Positions 50,761 to 59,343 of a stretch of 64,000 nt of DNA are shown here, piece by piece. The notes under the pieces were generated by a model that was not told where the DNA came from, searched no databases, and saw only the letters and a program-made list of their open reading frames with translations. Made by a program: the position numbers and the translations under genes. Each line of letters opens with the position of its first letter. The first letter of the stretch is position 1. The stretch is from the NCBI RefSeq assembly GCF_024158745.1, contig NZ_JAMZAW010000003.1:186001-250000 (forward strand). Reading direction: 5' to 3'. Source of the stretch: Paenibacillus tyrphae. GTDB taxonomy: Bacteria > Bacillota > Bacilli > Paenibacillales > NBRC-103111.

Positions 50761-52473
50761 ATGGACATGATCAACTTAAGATTGGGCAGCGCCCGCTTTG
50801 CGGAAAAGCTGAAGCAAGCGCCGACGCTCCGCTTTATAGACATTTTGCGCAATCTGCTGCTGCTGGAAGGAGAGGCGTTCATCTGGGAGCTGTACCGGCA
50901 GTTCTTTTTCCGGGAAGCCGATCCGGAAGGCTTTCATTCGCATTTGAACGGGCTGAACGCCGGTGTGCCGAAAACCAACTTCCTGCTCCATTTCCTGCAA
51001 AGCGGCGAAGCCGAACGTCTGTACAGCTCGTCCCAGTCTCCGGCGAAATATCCCCATACGACGTTCATCGGTACGTTTCACCGGATTCATCATGTGACCG
51101 ATGTGGAATTCGTCTATTGCTTATATCAAGACTTGCTGCTGCGCCAGCCCGATCTGCCGGGACTTCACAGCCACATTCACCATCTCTCGCTCGGCTTGCC
51201 CCGGGTCCGGCTGCTCTGCAGCTTTATCGAATCCGGGGAGTTTCAGGAGAAGATTCATACCGTGCCGCCGTTAGCTGCGCCTCTGCTGCCTCATTCGTCA
51301 TCCATTAAGCATATCGGCATGTTTCTTGGGTATCAACCGAAGATTCATTTGGACGGGGAAGGCATCGGGCGCTTTGTCGTCCGATTGACGGAAGGCTTAC
51401 TGTTGAACGCTCCGGACGTTATGATCCACGTCGCGACGACGGAGCATAATTTTGCGGAAGTGGAGAAATTGTTCCAAGCCTTCGCCCCGCTCTATCCGAA
51501 CCGGCTGTTTATACATCATTTTCCAAACGTATCCTGGTTGAACCAGCATCTCCCGGTTGACATCTGGTGCGTGCCTTATGTAGGAATGGAAATGGCTTTG
51601 CAGCTTGAGCGCCCGGTTGTTTTATGCATTCACGACCTCGTGTACACGCATTTTCGGGAGCTGTACGTCCGCAAGCATCCGGAATTGGTTCAAGGTTTGG
51701 ACGCGATCGTTCATGCCATGGCGAGCAAAGCGGTTAAAGTGGTCTTCAACTCGGCATACGTTCAAAATAATGATGGTCTCGGCTACTTGCAGCTCCCGCT
51801 TCATAAAACGCAGGTAATCCGATTGGCCGCCCCTGTAGAGGAATACCGCAATCTGGGATTGCTGGCCGAAGAAGCTTTTCGCAGCAAGCATCAATTGTAC
51901 GGGGAGTATCTCGTGTTCCCTTCCATCATCCGGGCGCATAAAAATCACGACCGGCTGCTGGAGGCTTTTCTGAATTACAGGCAGTCCCCCGAAGGCCGGG
52001 CTTCCAAGTTGAAGCTCGTTCTGACGGATCATTACAGCCACAGACCGCTGGAACGTGAAATCGCCGCCGTGCTGGGACGGTGCCGGGATCATGAAGCTTT
52101 GAACAGCATCGTTTACTTAAGACTCCCGTCCGGCGACATGCCTTCGCTGTATAAGTATGCAGCGGGAACGATCGTGCCTACGCTTTTCGAAGGAAGCTGT
52201 CCCTTCCCGATTCTCGAGTCTCTGACCGTCGATACGCCGGTCGCGATCAGCCGGATCGAGGTCGCCAGAGAAGTCATCGGCGATATGAACGCGTTCGTCA
52301 CGTTCGATCCTTACTCGGTGCCCGATATGACCGCCGCCATCGCTCGGCTTTACCGCACGCGCCAAGCATTGATCGCCCAAGAAAAAGCCGCCATCTGGGG
52401 AACGCTGCAGCGTACGTGGTCCGTCGTGGCGCAAGAGTATTACCAGCTATTTCAAAGCCTCATATATCGATGA
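50761..52473 (+). CDS. GT4-family glycosyltransferase with N-terminal DUF4214-like repeats
   Basis: The 570-residue product has two helical repeats of about 60 residues before the catalytic domain: YRQFFFREADPEGFHSHLNG (about 41-60) and YCLYQDLLLRQPDLPGLHSH (about 119-138). Both fit the DUF4214 pattern often found beside glycosyltransferases. The GT-B part (about 180-570) has GMFLGYQPKIHLDGEGIGR and the C-terminal donor site (PTLFEGSCPFPILESLTVDTP-like). GGGAGGTTGTCGT precedes the ATG. It is the fifth gene of the glycosylation operon. Acceptor and sugar are unknown. Confidence 0.86.
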   Translation: MDMINLRLGSARFAEKLKQAPTLRFIDILRNLLLLEGEAFIWELYRQFFFREADPEGFHSHLNGLNAGVPKTNFLLHFLQSGEAERLYSSSQSPAKYPHTTFIGTFHRIHHVTDVEFVYCLYQDLLLRQPDLPGLHSHIHHLSLGLPRVRLLCSFIESGEFQEKIHTVPPLAAPLLPHSSSIKHIGMFLGYQPKIHLDGEGIGRFVVRLTEGLLLNAPDVMIHVATTEHNFAEVEKLFQAFAPLYPNRLFIHHFPNVSWLNQHLPVDIWCVPYVGMEMALQLERPVVLCIHDLVYTHFRELYVRKHPELVQGLDAIVHAMASKAVKVVFNSAYVQNNDGLGYLQLPLHKTQVIRLAAPVEEYRNLGLLAEEAFRSKHQLYGEYLVFPSIIRAHKNHDRLLEAFLNYRQSPEGRASKLKLVLTDHYSHRPLEREIAAVLGRCRDHEALNSIVYLRLPSGDMPSLYKYAAGTIVPTLFEGSCPFPILESLTVDTPVAISRIEVAREVIGDMNAFVTFDPYSVPDMTAAIARLYRTRQALIAQEKAAIWGTLQRTWSVVAQEYYQLFQSLIYR

Positions 52474-52506
52474 TCGGAATCGGCGAAACAGGAGGTAGAT
52501 TCCGGA

Positions 52507-53136
52507 ATGACGACAATACGCAAAGTGGTCGTTATCGGCGCAGGAGGGCATGCCAAAGTCGTCATCGATATTTTAAAGTCCGATCCTACGGTACGCCTGG
52601 CAGGCTGCACAACCAAAGCGCCAGGCACCGAAGTGTCGGGCATTCCTATCCTTGGCGACGATTCCGTGCTGCCGCGCCTGTACGAGGAAGGCGTCCGGCA
52701 CGCCTTTGTCGCTATCGGAGACAACCGGCTGCGCGAGAAGCTGTGCCGGCAGACGACCGAGGCTGGCTTCGGGCTCGTCAATGCCATAAGCCCCCGCGCC
52801 TTTATTGCCGAATCGGCGACGCTCGGAAGCGGGATTGCCGTTATGGCCGGCGCCGTGATTCACGCCGAAGCGCATATCGGCGATTACACTGTCATCAATA
52901 CGAACGCGTCGGTCGATCACGAATGCCGGATCGGCACCGCATGCCATATCGCGCCGGGGTCGACCTTGTCCGGGAACGTGGCGGTCGGAACGGGCACCTT
53001 CCTCGGCACGGGAACGAAGGTGATCGACGGCATCCGGATCGGAGCATGGTCCGTCGTCGGAGCCGGAGCGGCCGTTGTCCGCGACATTCCGGACGATTGT
53101 ACGGCCGTCGGCGTTCCGGCGCGGGTCATAAAGTAG
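52507..53136 (+). CDS. PglD/NeuD-like sugar acetyltransferase
   Basis: The 209-residue product has an N-terminal Rossmann-like sugar-nucleotide part (KVVVIGAGGHAKVVIDIL) and a left-handed beta-helix of hexapeptide repeats (about 95-200). The catalytic-type His is in NTNASVDHECRIG, and the end VGVPARVIK is typical of the family. PglD-type enzymes acetylate the amino group of UDP-4-amino sugars; NeuD-type acetylate sialic acid. In this operon the substrate may be an amino or deoxy sugar made from GDP-mannose. AGGAGGTAGATTCCGGA precedes the ATG. Last gene before the terminator. Confidence 0.9.
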   Translation: MTTIRKVVVIGAGGHAKVVIDILKSDPTVRLAGCTTKAPGTEVSGIPILGDDSVLPRLYEEGVRHAFVAIGDNRLREKLCRQTTEAGFGLVNAISPRAFIAESATLGSGIAVMAGAVIHAEAHIGDYTVINTNASVDHECRIGTACHIAPGSTLSGNVAVGTGTFLGTGTKVIDGIRIGAWSVVGAGAAVVRDIPDDCTAVGVPARVIK

Positions 53137-53148
53137 AGAAACTAAGGC

Positions 53149-53192
53149 GAAAGACGCCTCCTATCCTTTGCAGGATGAGGGGCGTCTTTTTG
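53149..53192 (+). terminator. Rho-independent terminator of the glycosylation operon
   Basis: AAAGACGCCTC pairs with GGGGCGTCTTT around the inner hairpin ATCC-TTTGCA-GGAT, followed by TTTTT. The inner core is almost identical to that of the RNase J terminator near 20.25 kb. Confidence 0.92.
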
Positions 53193-53263
53193 CGTAAGGT
53201 ATTTTCTTCTTGGATTTTTTTCAATCCATCAGGTTAAATTATACTTCATGACTACATTGAAAG

Positions 53264-53887
53264 ATGGTGAATTCCATTACGTTTTCATTCGCGCCGCGGC
53301 TGTATCATTGGTTTGTCCGTCCGAAATGGGTTACCAAAAAATATATTCATGATCGCGTCCAATCGAATTTTGCATTTGACGGTAAATCTATCTTGGATTT
53401 CGGTTCGGGTACCGGGGCTAATTGTTCCATGTTCCATCCGATGTATTATGTTGGAATGGACCCGGATGCCGGGAGAATTCATTATGCCCGGCGATTGTAT
53501 CCCGATCATCAATTTCAAGTACTCGAAAATAATGCGATTCCGTATCCGCACGAATCGGTCGATTACATACTGATTATCGCCGTGCTGCATCATATTTCTT
53601 CGGACGAAATCTCGAAATACTTGAAGGATTTTCAACGTGTGCTGAAACCGGATGGAACGATCATCGTGATGGAGCCTTGTTTGTGCAAGAGTAAACCTTT
53701 ATGCAACACGTTTATGAAATGGTACGACAAAGGGGAATATATTCGTAACGAGGTACAGTACCTGCAATTGTTTCAAGACCACGATTATAACTGTACGGTT
53801 CTGGAACGGTTCCGCAAATGCTTCTTATATCACGAGCTATTTTTTTCGGCCAAGCCTAAACTTCAAAATAAAACCTCACCGGAATAG
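53264..53887 (+). CDS. Class I SAM-dependent methyltransferase
   Basis: The 207-residue product has motif I ILDFGSGTGANCSMF (about 43-57), motif II GMDPDAGRIHYARRL and the post-motif VDYILIIAVLHHIS, then LKDFQRVLKPDGTIIVMEPC. It belongs to the Methyltransf_11-like group; the acceptor is unknown. No strong ribosome binding site precedes the ATG (TTGAAAG only), so initiation may be weak. It lies after the glycosylation operon terminator and may modify a sugar or lipid of the same surface polymer; that is inference. Confidence 0.85.
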   Translation: MVNSITFSFAPRLYHWFVRPKWVTKKYIHDRVQSNFAFDGKSILDFGSGTGANCSMFHPMYYVGMDPDAGRIHYARRLYPDHQFQVLENNAIPYPHESVDYILIIAVLHHISSDEISKYLKDFQRVLKPDGTIIVMEPCLCKSKPLCNTFMKWYDKGEYIRNEVQYLQLFQDHDYNCTVLERFRKCFLYHELFFSAKPKLQNKTSPE

Positions 53888-53895
53888 GTGAGGTT
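53864..53895 (-). terminator. Terminator of the small minus-strand DUF3918-like gene
   Basis: AACCTCACC pairs with GGTGAGGTT around GGAATA; on the minus strand it runs into TTTTATTTTG. It also spans the stop codon of the plus-strand methyltransferase. Confidence 0.75.
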
Positions 53896-53902
53896 AAACC
53901 CA

Positions 53903-54049
53903 TTATCGGAATAACCGAAATCCCCGCGCGCCTTGCAATACGTTTCTGCGGCTGCCGTTGCGTCTTGCCACGCCGTAGGCGACAGCTCCGCCTGCCGCTA
54001 ACGCCAGAAGCGACACCGTTGTCCATGTTCCAAACATTTTTCCATTCAT
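53903..54049 (-). CDS. Small membrane protein, DUF3918-like
   Basis: A 48-residue product starting MNGKMFGTWTTVSLLALAAG, with one hydrophobic segment (about 8-26) and a basic C-terminal tail (ARRNGSRRNVLQGARGFRLF). This is the pattern of the DUF3918/YrzQ group of tiny Bacillales membrane proteins of unknown function. AAGGAG lies upstream at a somewhat long distance (14 bases). A terminator follows directly after the stop, which supports a real gene. Confidence 0.65.
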   Translation of the reverse strand: MNGKMFGTWTTVSLLALAAGGAVAYGVARRNGSRRNVLQGARGFRLFR

Positions 54050-54243
54050 GATTGATATGATCGCTCCTTAAGAACATGATGGGTTAATGCCCTTAACCAT
54101 GAGTAGTTTACGACGGATTCGACAAAATCATTCGTTCAATATTTGGGTTCGGGAGACATTGAGAAACGCAATAGAGTCGATAAGAGTCTAGCGGAATTTA
54201 ACTATATTCAGATATATACCACGTTCAAATCTTATTTATAGAT

Positions 54244-54252
54244 CATAGAATA
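54244..54252 (+). promoter_or_regulatory. Candidate sigma-K/sigma-E -10 element before the SGNS small-protein cluster
   Basis: CATAGAATA fits the mother-cell sigma-K -10 pattern CATAnnnTA and lies 32 bp before the first start codon. No clear AC-type -35 at the right spacing is seen, so this is tentative. It would make the cluster sporulation-specific. Confidence 0.3.
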
Positions 54253-54283
54253 AATAGACCAACGCGAGAGAGGAGGAGAGCAA

Positions 54284-54565
54284 ATGAGTAGTGTGAAACA
54301 ATCCGTAAGCCATAGCGGCAACTCACATGTGACGGTTATCGTAGATACGACCCCTATCGCCTATGCCATGGTTCTCTGTTTCTATGGCTCGGGAAAACTA
54401 AGTCCAGTGGAACTAAACTCTTTTTTGGCTAAATTTAAAAGTTCTCTTAATCTGCAGCAAATCACCGCACCTGAACGTGCTTTGCGGAACTCCGCTAAAG
54501 GAAAAATCGCTCAAATCAACAACAAATCGATACGCTATGACTATCAAATTTATCCTGTGAACTAA
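54284..54565 (+). CDS. Small protein with SGNS motif (93 residues), first of a tandem family
   Basis: Not recognised. The product begins MSSVKQSVSHSGNSHVTVIVDTT and shares the pattern SGNSxVxVxVxT with the two short genes that follow. After a hydrophobic segment (IAYAMVLCFYGSG, about 24-36) it has a basic second half ending SIRYDYQIYPVN. GAGAGGAGGAGAGCAA before the ATG is one of the strongest ribosome binding sites in the window, so the protein is probably made in quantity. A possible mother-cell promoter lies upstream. A spore-associated structural role is inference from context. Confidence 0.65.
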   Translation: MSSVKQSVSHSGNSHVTVIVDTTPIAYAMVLCFYGSGKLSPVELNSFLAKFKSSLNLQQITAPERALRNSAKGKIAQINNKSIRYDYQIYPVN

Positions 54566-54650
54566 AAAGACTATGAAAATATGAGCATCTATCAGTCTCA
54601 CAAAAGCATGAAGCTTCATATGCTATTATTAAGAAAGGCGGTGATTTCCA

Positions 54651-54821
54651 ATGTCTACCTCCAAAGGTCATTCAAATTCCGGATATTCTGTTAGAAACTT
54701 CATTAAAAACAGCGGAAACTCAAACGTAAAAGTTAAAGTTGAGACAGAAGCCATCTCCAAAGCCGTAGCAGAGGCTCTGCAAAAACAGCAGCAACAACAA
54801 CGGCAAAATAAATGGCACTAA
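54651..54821 (+). CDS. SGNS-motif small protein with Gln-rich tail (56 residues), copy 2
   Basis: A short frame starting MSTSKGHSNSGYSVRNFIKN, then SGNSNVKVKVETEAISKAVAEAL and a run of five Gln before RQNKWH. AAGGCGGTGAT precedes the ATG. It is a close paralogue of the next gene: from NFIKNSGNS to QQQQQRQNK most residues are the same, and the codons of the Gln tract are identical, so the duplication is recent. Hydrophilic, without signal peptide or membrane segment; an amphipathic helix (AISKAVAEALQKQ) is likely. Function unknown. Confidence 0.7.
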   Translation: MSTSKGHSNSGYSVRNFIKNSGNSNVKVKVETEAISKAVAEALQKQQQQQRQNKWH

Positions 54822-54854
54822 TTGCGGCTATCATAAAGAAAGGTGAAGATTCCC

Positions 54855-55019
54855 ATGTCCAACTCCAGTAATTCTTCGGGCTATGACAAAAACTTCATTA
54901 AAAACAGCGGAAATTCTTTTGTAAAAGTAAGAGTGGATACAGAAGCCGTCTCCAAAGCCGTGGCAGAAGCCCTGCAAAAGCAGCAGCAACAACAACGGCA
55001 AAATAAATTTAATGGTTAA
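54855..55019 (+). CDS. SGNS-motif small protein with Gln-rich tail (54 residues), copy 3
   Basis: A short frame starting MSNSSNSSGYDKNFIKNSGN, then SFVKVRVDTEAVSKAVAEAL, five Gln and RQNKFNG. AAAGGTGAAGAT precedes the ATG. It is a paralogue of the preceding gene, with a Ser/Asn-rich N-terminus instead of a Lys/His one. A hairpin terminator 20 bp after the stop closes the three-gene unit. Confidence 0.7.
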   Translation: MSNSSNSSGYDKNFIKNSGNSFVKVRVDTEAVSKAVAEALQKQQQQQRQNKFNG

Positions 55020-55038
55020 CAGGCGCAACAAGTAATGC

Positions 55039-55074
55039 TCGGGCCCCGATCACCCAGGGCCCCTTTCATTTTAC
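55039..55074 (+). terminator. Terminator of the SGNS small-protein cluster
   Basis: GGGCCC (55041-55046) pairs with GGGCCC (55057-55062), followed by CTTTCATTTT. Convergent with arsC, whose stop lies just beyond. Confidence 0.6.
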
Positions 55075-55080
55075 AATGGA

Positions 55081-55506
55081 CTAAACCCCTTTTTGCACGA
55101 ACTGTTCAATCCGATGCTTAATCGAATCGCGAACGTTACGGAACTGGGCCATAATCTCCTCTTCCGTACCGGTTGCTTTGGCCGGGTCGTCAAACCCCCA
55201 ATGCCACTTGATTACGTTCGTGCCCGAAATGACAGGACAATGCTCATCCGCATGTCCGCATAGCGTAATCACATAGTCCGCCCGGTTTAACACTTCCGGA
55301 TCAATGACATCCGACGTGTTGCCGCTGATATCCACGCCGGCTTCCTTCATGACTTGAACGGCACGGGGATTCAACCCATGTGCTTCAAGCCCGGCACTCT
55401 TCACTTCGTATCGATCATGGCCCATGGCTTTCAAAAACCCGTCCGCCATCTGGCTTCTGCATGAATTTCCTGTGCACAAAAAGTAAACCAAAGGTTTGTT
55501 CCTCAT
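55081..55506 (-). CDS. arsC: Arsenate reductase, thioredoxin-coupled type
   Basis: Reduces arsenate to arsenite, which ArsB then exports. The 141-residue product has the low-molecular-weight phosphatase-like P-loop [16 protein letters not shown] with catalytic Cys11. The redox cysteines further on are in [14 protein letters not shown]. This is the B. subtilis/S. aureus ArsC type that uses thioredoxin. It lies 25 bp after arsB, last gene of arsRBC. Confidence 0.96.
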   Translation of the reverse strand: MRNKPLVYFLCTGNSCRSQMADGFLKAMGHDRYEVKSAGLEAHGLNPRAVQVMKEAGVDISGNTSDVIDPEVLNRADYVITLCGHADEHCPVISGTNVIKWHWGFDDPAKATGTEEEIMAQFRNVRDSIKHRIEQFVQKGV

Positions 55507-55531
55507 CGCGATATCTCCCCTGAATTTCGAA

Positions 55532-56944
55532 TTAAACGCCTTGTTGTCCGCTTTTACTCAGCTTGCTCCCCAACACCGCTTTCACGATCATCGCTATAAC
55601 AACCAGAACTATGGCAATCGTTATCGTAGAGATCCATACATTCGCGTGAGTAGCTTGGAGCAGATAAAGCCATAAATAAAGACTTGTGAGCGTAATAAAC
55701 AAAGTAGGAACGGTTAAAATAATACCGATTTTAAAATAATAGCCCCAGCCGATTTTCATGTTTTTCGCAGATAATACATGCAGCCACAGCAGGGTAGCCA
55801 GGGAGCCGATCGGCGTAATTTTGGGTCCCAAATCGGAACCGATCACATTCGCATAAATTAACGCCTCGCGAATGAAGCCCTGGGTTTCCGTCCCCTTAAT
55901 GGCCAGCGCATCGATCATGACGGTCGGCAAGTTGTTCATAATCGACGATAGGACAGCCGCGATGAACCCTGTTCCTACGGCAGCCGCGAATAGTCCGTTG
56001 TCTGCGACTGCTTGGATGACGCTGCCCAGCGCATCGGTTAGCCCGGCATTTCGCAATCCATAAACAACCACATACATGCCGATGGAGAAGACAACAATCT
56101 GCCAAGGGGCTCCTTTAACGAGCTTCCAAGTATGAACCGCCGGGCTTTTTCTCGCGGCTGCAAGAAAGGCGATAGCGGCGATCCCCGCAATAGCCGATAC
56201 GGGAACGGAGAACAACCCGCTTACGAAATAAGCGATAAGCAGCGCCAGCAAAATGACCCAAGACCATTGAAACAGCCTCCTATCCTTAATGGCTTCGCTT
56301 GGCCTTTTGAGCCGGGCGGCATGATAGCTCCTTGGGATACTTTTGCGAAAATACAGGTACAGCACAAGAAGACTCGCCAGAATGGAAAAGAAATTAGGAA
56401 CGAGCATACGGCCTGCATATTCCGCAAAGCCGATGCCGAAATAATCGGCAGATACGATATTGACCAGGTTGCTTACGACCAATGGCAAGGAAGCCGTATC
56501 GGCAATGAAGCCGCTCGCCATAACAAACGGCAGGACCATTTTGTCCTCAAACTGAAGCGCCCGGACCATAGCGAGCACAATCGGCGTCATGATCAAGGCT
56601 GCGCCATCATTGGCAAACAGGGCAGCAACCGCCGATCCGAGCAAAATGATACTAATAAACATGAGCATTCCGTTACCTCGTGCAAGGCGCGCCATATGTA
56701 ACGCCGCCCATTCAAAAAAACCGACTTCATCGAGCACCAATGAAATTAAAATAATGGCTACAAATGTCAAGGTGGCATTCCATACGATGCCGGTTACGGC
56801 GGCAACATCCGTGAAGCTCACCACGCCGAACATTAAAGCAAGGACAGCTCCCGCACTTGCCGACCAGCCGATATTCAATCCCTTGGGCTGCCAGATGACA
56901 AACGTTAGAGTAACCAAGAAGATAAGAAACGCAGTGATAGCCAT
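55532..56944 (-). CDS. arsB: Arsenite efflux membrane protein ArsB
   Basis: An arsenite/antimonite exporter in the cytoplasmic membrane. The 470-residue product (start MAITAF, GGATGGAGGAG upstream) has about 12 membrane helices. Family segments are [40 protein letters not shown] and [17 protein letters not shown], then [27 protein letters not shown] end. It lies 13 bp after arsR. Its length is slightly above the usual ~430, due to a central loop. Confidence 0.95.
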   Translation of the reverse strand: MAITAFLIFLVTLTFVIWQPKGLNIGWSASAGAVLALMFGVVSFTDVAAVTGIVWNATLTFVAIILISLVLDEVGFFEWAALHMARLARGNGMLMFISIILLGSAVAALFANDGAALIMTPIVLAMVRALQFEDKMVLPFVMASGFIADTASLPLVVSNLVNIVSADYFGIGFAEYAGRMLVPNFFSILASLLVLYLYFRKSIPRSYHAARLKRPSEAIKDRRLFQWSWVILLALLIAYFVSGLFSVPVSAIAGIAAIAFLAAARKSPAVHTWKLVKGAPWQIVVFSIGMYVVVYGLRNAGLTDALGSVIQAVADNGLFAAAVGTGFIAAVLSSIMNNLPTVMIDALAIKGTETQGFIREALIYANVIGSDLGPKITPIGSLATLLWLHVLSAKNMKIGWGYYFKIGIILTVPTLFITLTSLYLWLYLLQATHANVWISTITIAIVLVVIAMIVKAVLGSKLSKSGQQGV

Positions 56945-56957
56945 ATACTCCTCCATC

Positions 56958-57269
56958 CTATTCGCAAACGTTTTTGAGCTGCCCGACTTTTTCTTTAAAC
57001 GATGGAACGAAGTCCAAAACCGCTTGAAGATAGGGCTTGTGTTCGAGGTTTAAAGAATAATAAATCCATTGCCCTTTGCGCGTTTCGTTTACAAGCCCGG
57101 CGGCTCGTAATTTGCGCAAATGCTGGCTTGCATTGGGCTGCGACGTTTCCAAAAGCTCCACAATGTCGCAAACGCACAGGGCCCGCTCTTTCAGCAAAGC
57201 AAGGATCGTTAAACGTGTCTTGTCACCAAGCAGCTTGAAGCTGTCGGCCATTTCATTGATTTGTTCCAT
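56958..57269 (-). CDS. arsR: ArsR-family metalloregulatory repressor
   Basis: A 103-residue winged-helix repressor (start [27 protein letters not shown] upstream, chosen over a longer frame). The metal-binding motif CVCDIVELL (ELCVCDL in the family) is intact, with the recognition helix [16 protein letters not shown]. It releases its operator when arsenite binds the cysteines. A 26-bp palindrome upstream is the likely operator. Confidence 0.95.
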   Translation of the reverse strand: MEQINEMADSFKLLGDKTRLTILALLKERALCVCDIVELLETSQPNASQHLRKLRAAGLVNETRKGQWIYYSLNLEHKPYLQAVLDFVPSFKEKVGQLKNVCE

Positions 57270-57326
57270 GGAACCCCTCTCTCGCCCCGAATTAAAGAAA
57301 TTACAAAACAAATATATATCAATTCA

Positions 57327-57352
57327 ATTATATAATCAATTGATTATATAAT
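57327..57352. promoter_or_regulatory. 26-bp perfect palindrome, probable ArsR operator
   Basis: A perfect AT-rich palindrome centred on CAATTG (between 57339 and 57340), containing AATCAATTGATT. ArsR/SmtB operators are typically imperfect palindromes of this type. It lies 58 bp before arsR, in the promoter region. Confidence 0.75.
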
Positions 57353-57381
57353 AAAAATATGTAAACATCCTATAGACATGG

Positions 57382-57417
57382 TAAAGCCCCTCTACTAATT
57401 AATAGTAGAGAGGCCGA
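57382..57417 (-). terminator. Hairpin at the end of the phosphonate operon
   Basis: GCCTCTCTACTA pairs with TAGTAGAGGGGC around a TTAAT loop. It spans the stop codon of the last gene and is followed by only TTT, so it may act as weak terminator or mRNA end stabiliser. Confidence 0.55.
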
Positions 57418-58178
57418 CGGTTTACGACTTGTTGCGTCCGCACAGATTTTTTATAGGCCATAATTCGCCGATACATGGTTCGATCTTTCAGTTTAAGAAA
57501 ATGGGACATGGACGGAAACAGATTGGCTTCAATGATCCACGGATGGCCTTTCAGGTCCAGTCCCACATCCAATCCGTATATACGATGGTGTGGAAACAGG
57601 GCTCTTAAGCGCCTGGCCGACATTAAAGAAATTCGGTCGATCTTCGACTGCAAGCTTTGTGGAGAAAGATGTCTTATTGTAGATTTTTGAATGGCAGTCT
57701 TCACTGGAAGTAACCTTCCTTTACTTCTCTCATTATTCGAGACGACATAACCTCTGCCTGCAACTTTGGCAAGCTTCGCCGTCACTTTCCATGTACTGGA
57801 GGTCTCTTTCCGCTGTATGATGACCCGCATATCGAAAGGACAGCCGCCTATGGTCGGACGATCAACTCTGCGTTGAATCATATAACGGGTGGACCCGACT
57901 TTTCTTTGGATATAGTTATACGTGTTTTCTTTCCCCTGTAACTTGATTTTGATATTCTCAAAGTGCAAAGCATACGTATTGACGCCTGCCGAAGATACTT
58001 GAATGATGCCCCGCCCCCGGCTGCCTCTTACCGGTTTAAAGATGACATGTCGATATTTGGAAATGAGATTCCAAAATGCAGGTTTCGTCATCATTCTCGT
58101 TTCCGGCACGTAGGGGGCCAACGGTTTGTATTTTTTCAAGAACCAATATTTCAGCCACTTATCTTTTGTCGCTGACAT
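57399..58178 (-). CDS. YheC/YheD-family ATP-grasp protein, last gene of the phosphonate operon
   Basis: The 259-residue product (ATG seven bases after GGAG) lacks the N-terminal domain of the longer family member at 44.8 kb and is almost only the ATP-grasp part. It shows KPLAPYVPETRMM, then VIFKPVRGSRGRGIIQV (phosphate-loop region), YMIQRRVDRPTIGGCPFDMRV and the metal-site end GLDVGLDLKGHPWIIEANLFPS. The Asp/Glu/Asn ligands of ATP-grasp enzymes (D...E-x-N) appear intact. Basic C-terminus. It overlaps the AEP transaminase gene by 20 bp, so its product is made together with the phosphonate enzymes. A ligase role is inference. Confidence 0.85.
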   Translation of the reverse strand: MSATKDKWLKYWFLKKYKPLAPYVPETRMMTKPAFWNLISKYRHVIFKPVRGSRGRGIIQVSSAGVNTYALHFENIKIKLQGKENTYNYIQRKVGSTRYMIQRRVDRPTIGGCPFDMRVIIQRKETSSTWKVTAKLAKVAGRGYVVSNNERSKGRLLPVKTAIQKSTIRHLSPQSLQSKIDRISLMSARRLRALFPHHRIYGLDVGLDLKGHPWIIEANLFPSMSHFLKLKDRTMYRRIMAYKKSVRTQQVVNRRPLYY

Positions 58179-59310
58179 CACCCGTCTCCTCCTCCCGTTT
58201 TACAAAACCGATGCTTTGGAGATAGTGCTCAAGCCGTTCCAGGAACGCTTCGATATCTTGATAAGCAATATCCCCCATCGTTGCGATTCTGAACGTATTC
58301 AATCGATCGAGTTTCCCGGGGTAAATGGTGATTCCCTCGCTGTAAAAATAATCGTGCATCTCTTGAAAATGAAAGGCGGCGCAATCCGGTTCGAGGATGG
58401 AAGTGACGATTTTGGCGTGATATTGTTCGGGGACAAGGTAGGTTAAACCTAGCCGGGTGATGCCGTTAATGAGCGTGGTCCACGAATTCACATACCTTGC
58501 GTAGCGTTCCTCCACGCCCTCCTGCTTTAATTCCTCAATCGCTTGTTTAAGGGCATACAGAGTCTGCACAGGCGGCGTAAACCGCATTTGCCGAAATTTC
58601 GAAAAATATTGATATTGGGCATAAAGATTCAAATAATAATTTCTCGGCTTCTTGTGCTTCAGGCTCTCCAATTTGCTTTTTTCCGCTACGATAAAGGAAA
58701 CTCCCGCCATGCCCTGAAGATTTTTATTGGAGCTTGCAGCCAAATAACGGATATTCATTTCCTTCATTCGAATCGGAACAGCGGCAAAAGAACTCATGGC
58801 ATCCACGATCATGTCGATTCGATACCGGCTGCATAATTCGCCAATCGCCTTAATATCGTTAAGCAGACCCGTGGTCGTCTCGTGATGCACGACGGCAAGA
58901 TGCGAAATCGCGCGGCCAGAGGCTTGTATGAACCTTGCCAGGGCATCCAAATCAATCGTATCATCGGAAGGGCTTTTAAATTCCAGATAATGCAGCCCGT
59001 AAGCTTCCGCAATCTCGCCTATCCGTTTCCCATACGCTCCGTTATTGATGACGACGACAACATCTTGTTCCGCCAGAACCGAGCTGATCATGGATTCAAC
59101 CGCTGCCGTGCCGGAGCCGCCGAACAAAACCGTCGTATAATGATCCGGATCGGCGACCAACCGGGTTAGCTCTGCGGAGATATAGGCCATCAAATCGCCG
59201 AATTCCGGTTCGCGGGGACAAATATCCGGTACCACCTGCGAGAGCTTCACGCTATCGCTTGTTGTCGCTGGACCGGGATTAAGCAAGATATTCCTCTTCA
59301 CAGCCCGCAT
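58159..59310 (-). CDS. phnW: 2-Aminoethylphosphonate transaminase (PhnW-type, biosynthetic)
   Basis: A PLP-dependent class V aminotransferase that interconverts phosphonoacetaldehyde and 2-aminoethylphosphonate (AEP). The 383-residue product opens KRNILLNPGPATTSDSVKL, the family hallmark. It has LFGGSGTAAVESMISS, VDAMSSFAAVPI and the PLP Lys196 in AASSNKNLQGMAGVSF. Lying after PepM and phosphonopyruvate decarboxylase, it must work in the biosynthetic direction. GGGAAGAGGGAATGCT precedes the ATG. The 3' end overlaps the following ATP-grasp gene. Confidence 0.92.
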   Translation of the reverse strand: MRAVKRNILLNPGPATTSDSVKLSQVVPDICPREPEFGDLMAYISAELTRLVADPDHYTTVLFGGSGTAAVESMISSVLAEQDVVVVINNGAYGKRIGEIAEAYGLHYLEFKSPSDDTIDLDALARFIQASGRAISHLAVVHHETTTGLLNDIKAIGELCSRYRIDMIVDAMSSFAAVPIRMKEMNIRYLAASSNKNLQGMAGVSFIVAEKSKLESLKHKKPRNYYLNLYAQYQYFSKFRQMRFTPPVQTLYALKQAIEELKQEGVEERYARYVNSWTTLINGITRLGLTYLVPEQYHAKIVTSILEPDCAAFHFQEMHDYFYSEGITIYPGKLDRLNTFRIATMGDIAYQDIEAFLERLEHYLQSIGFVKREEETGDVSDKR

Positions 59311-59343
59311 AGCATTCCCTCTTCCCTACTGTCCGATAGATGT

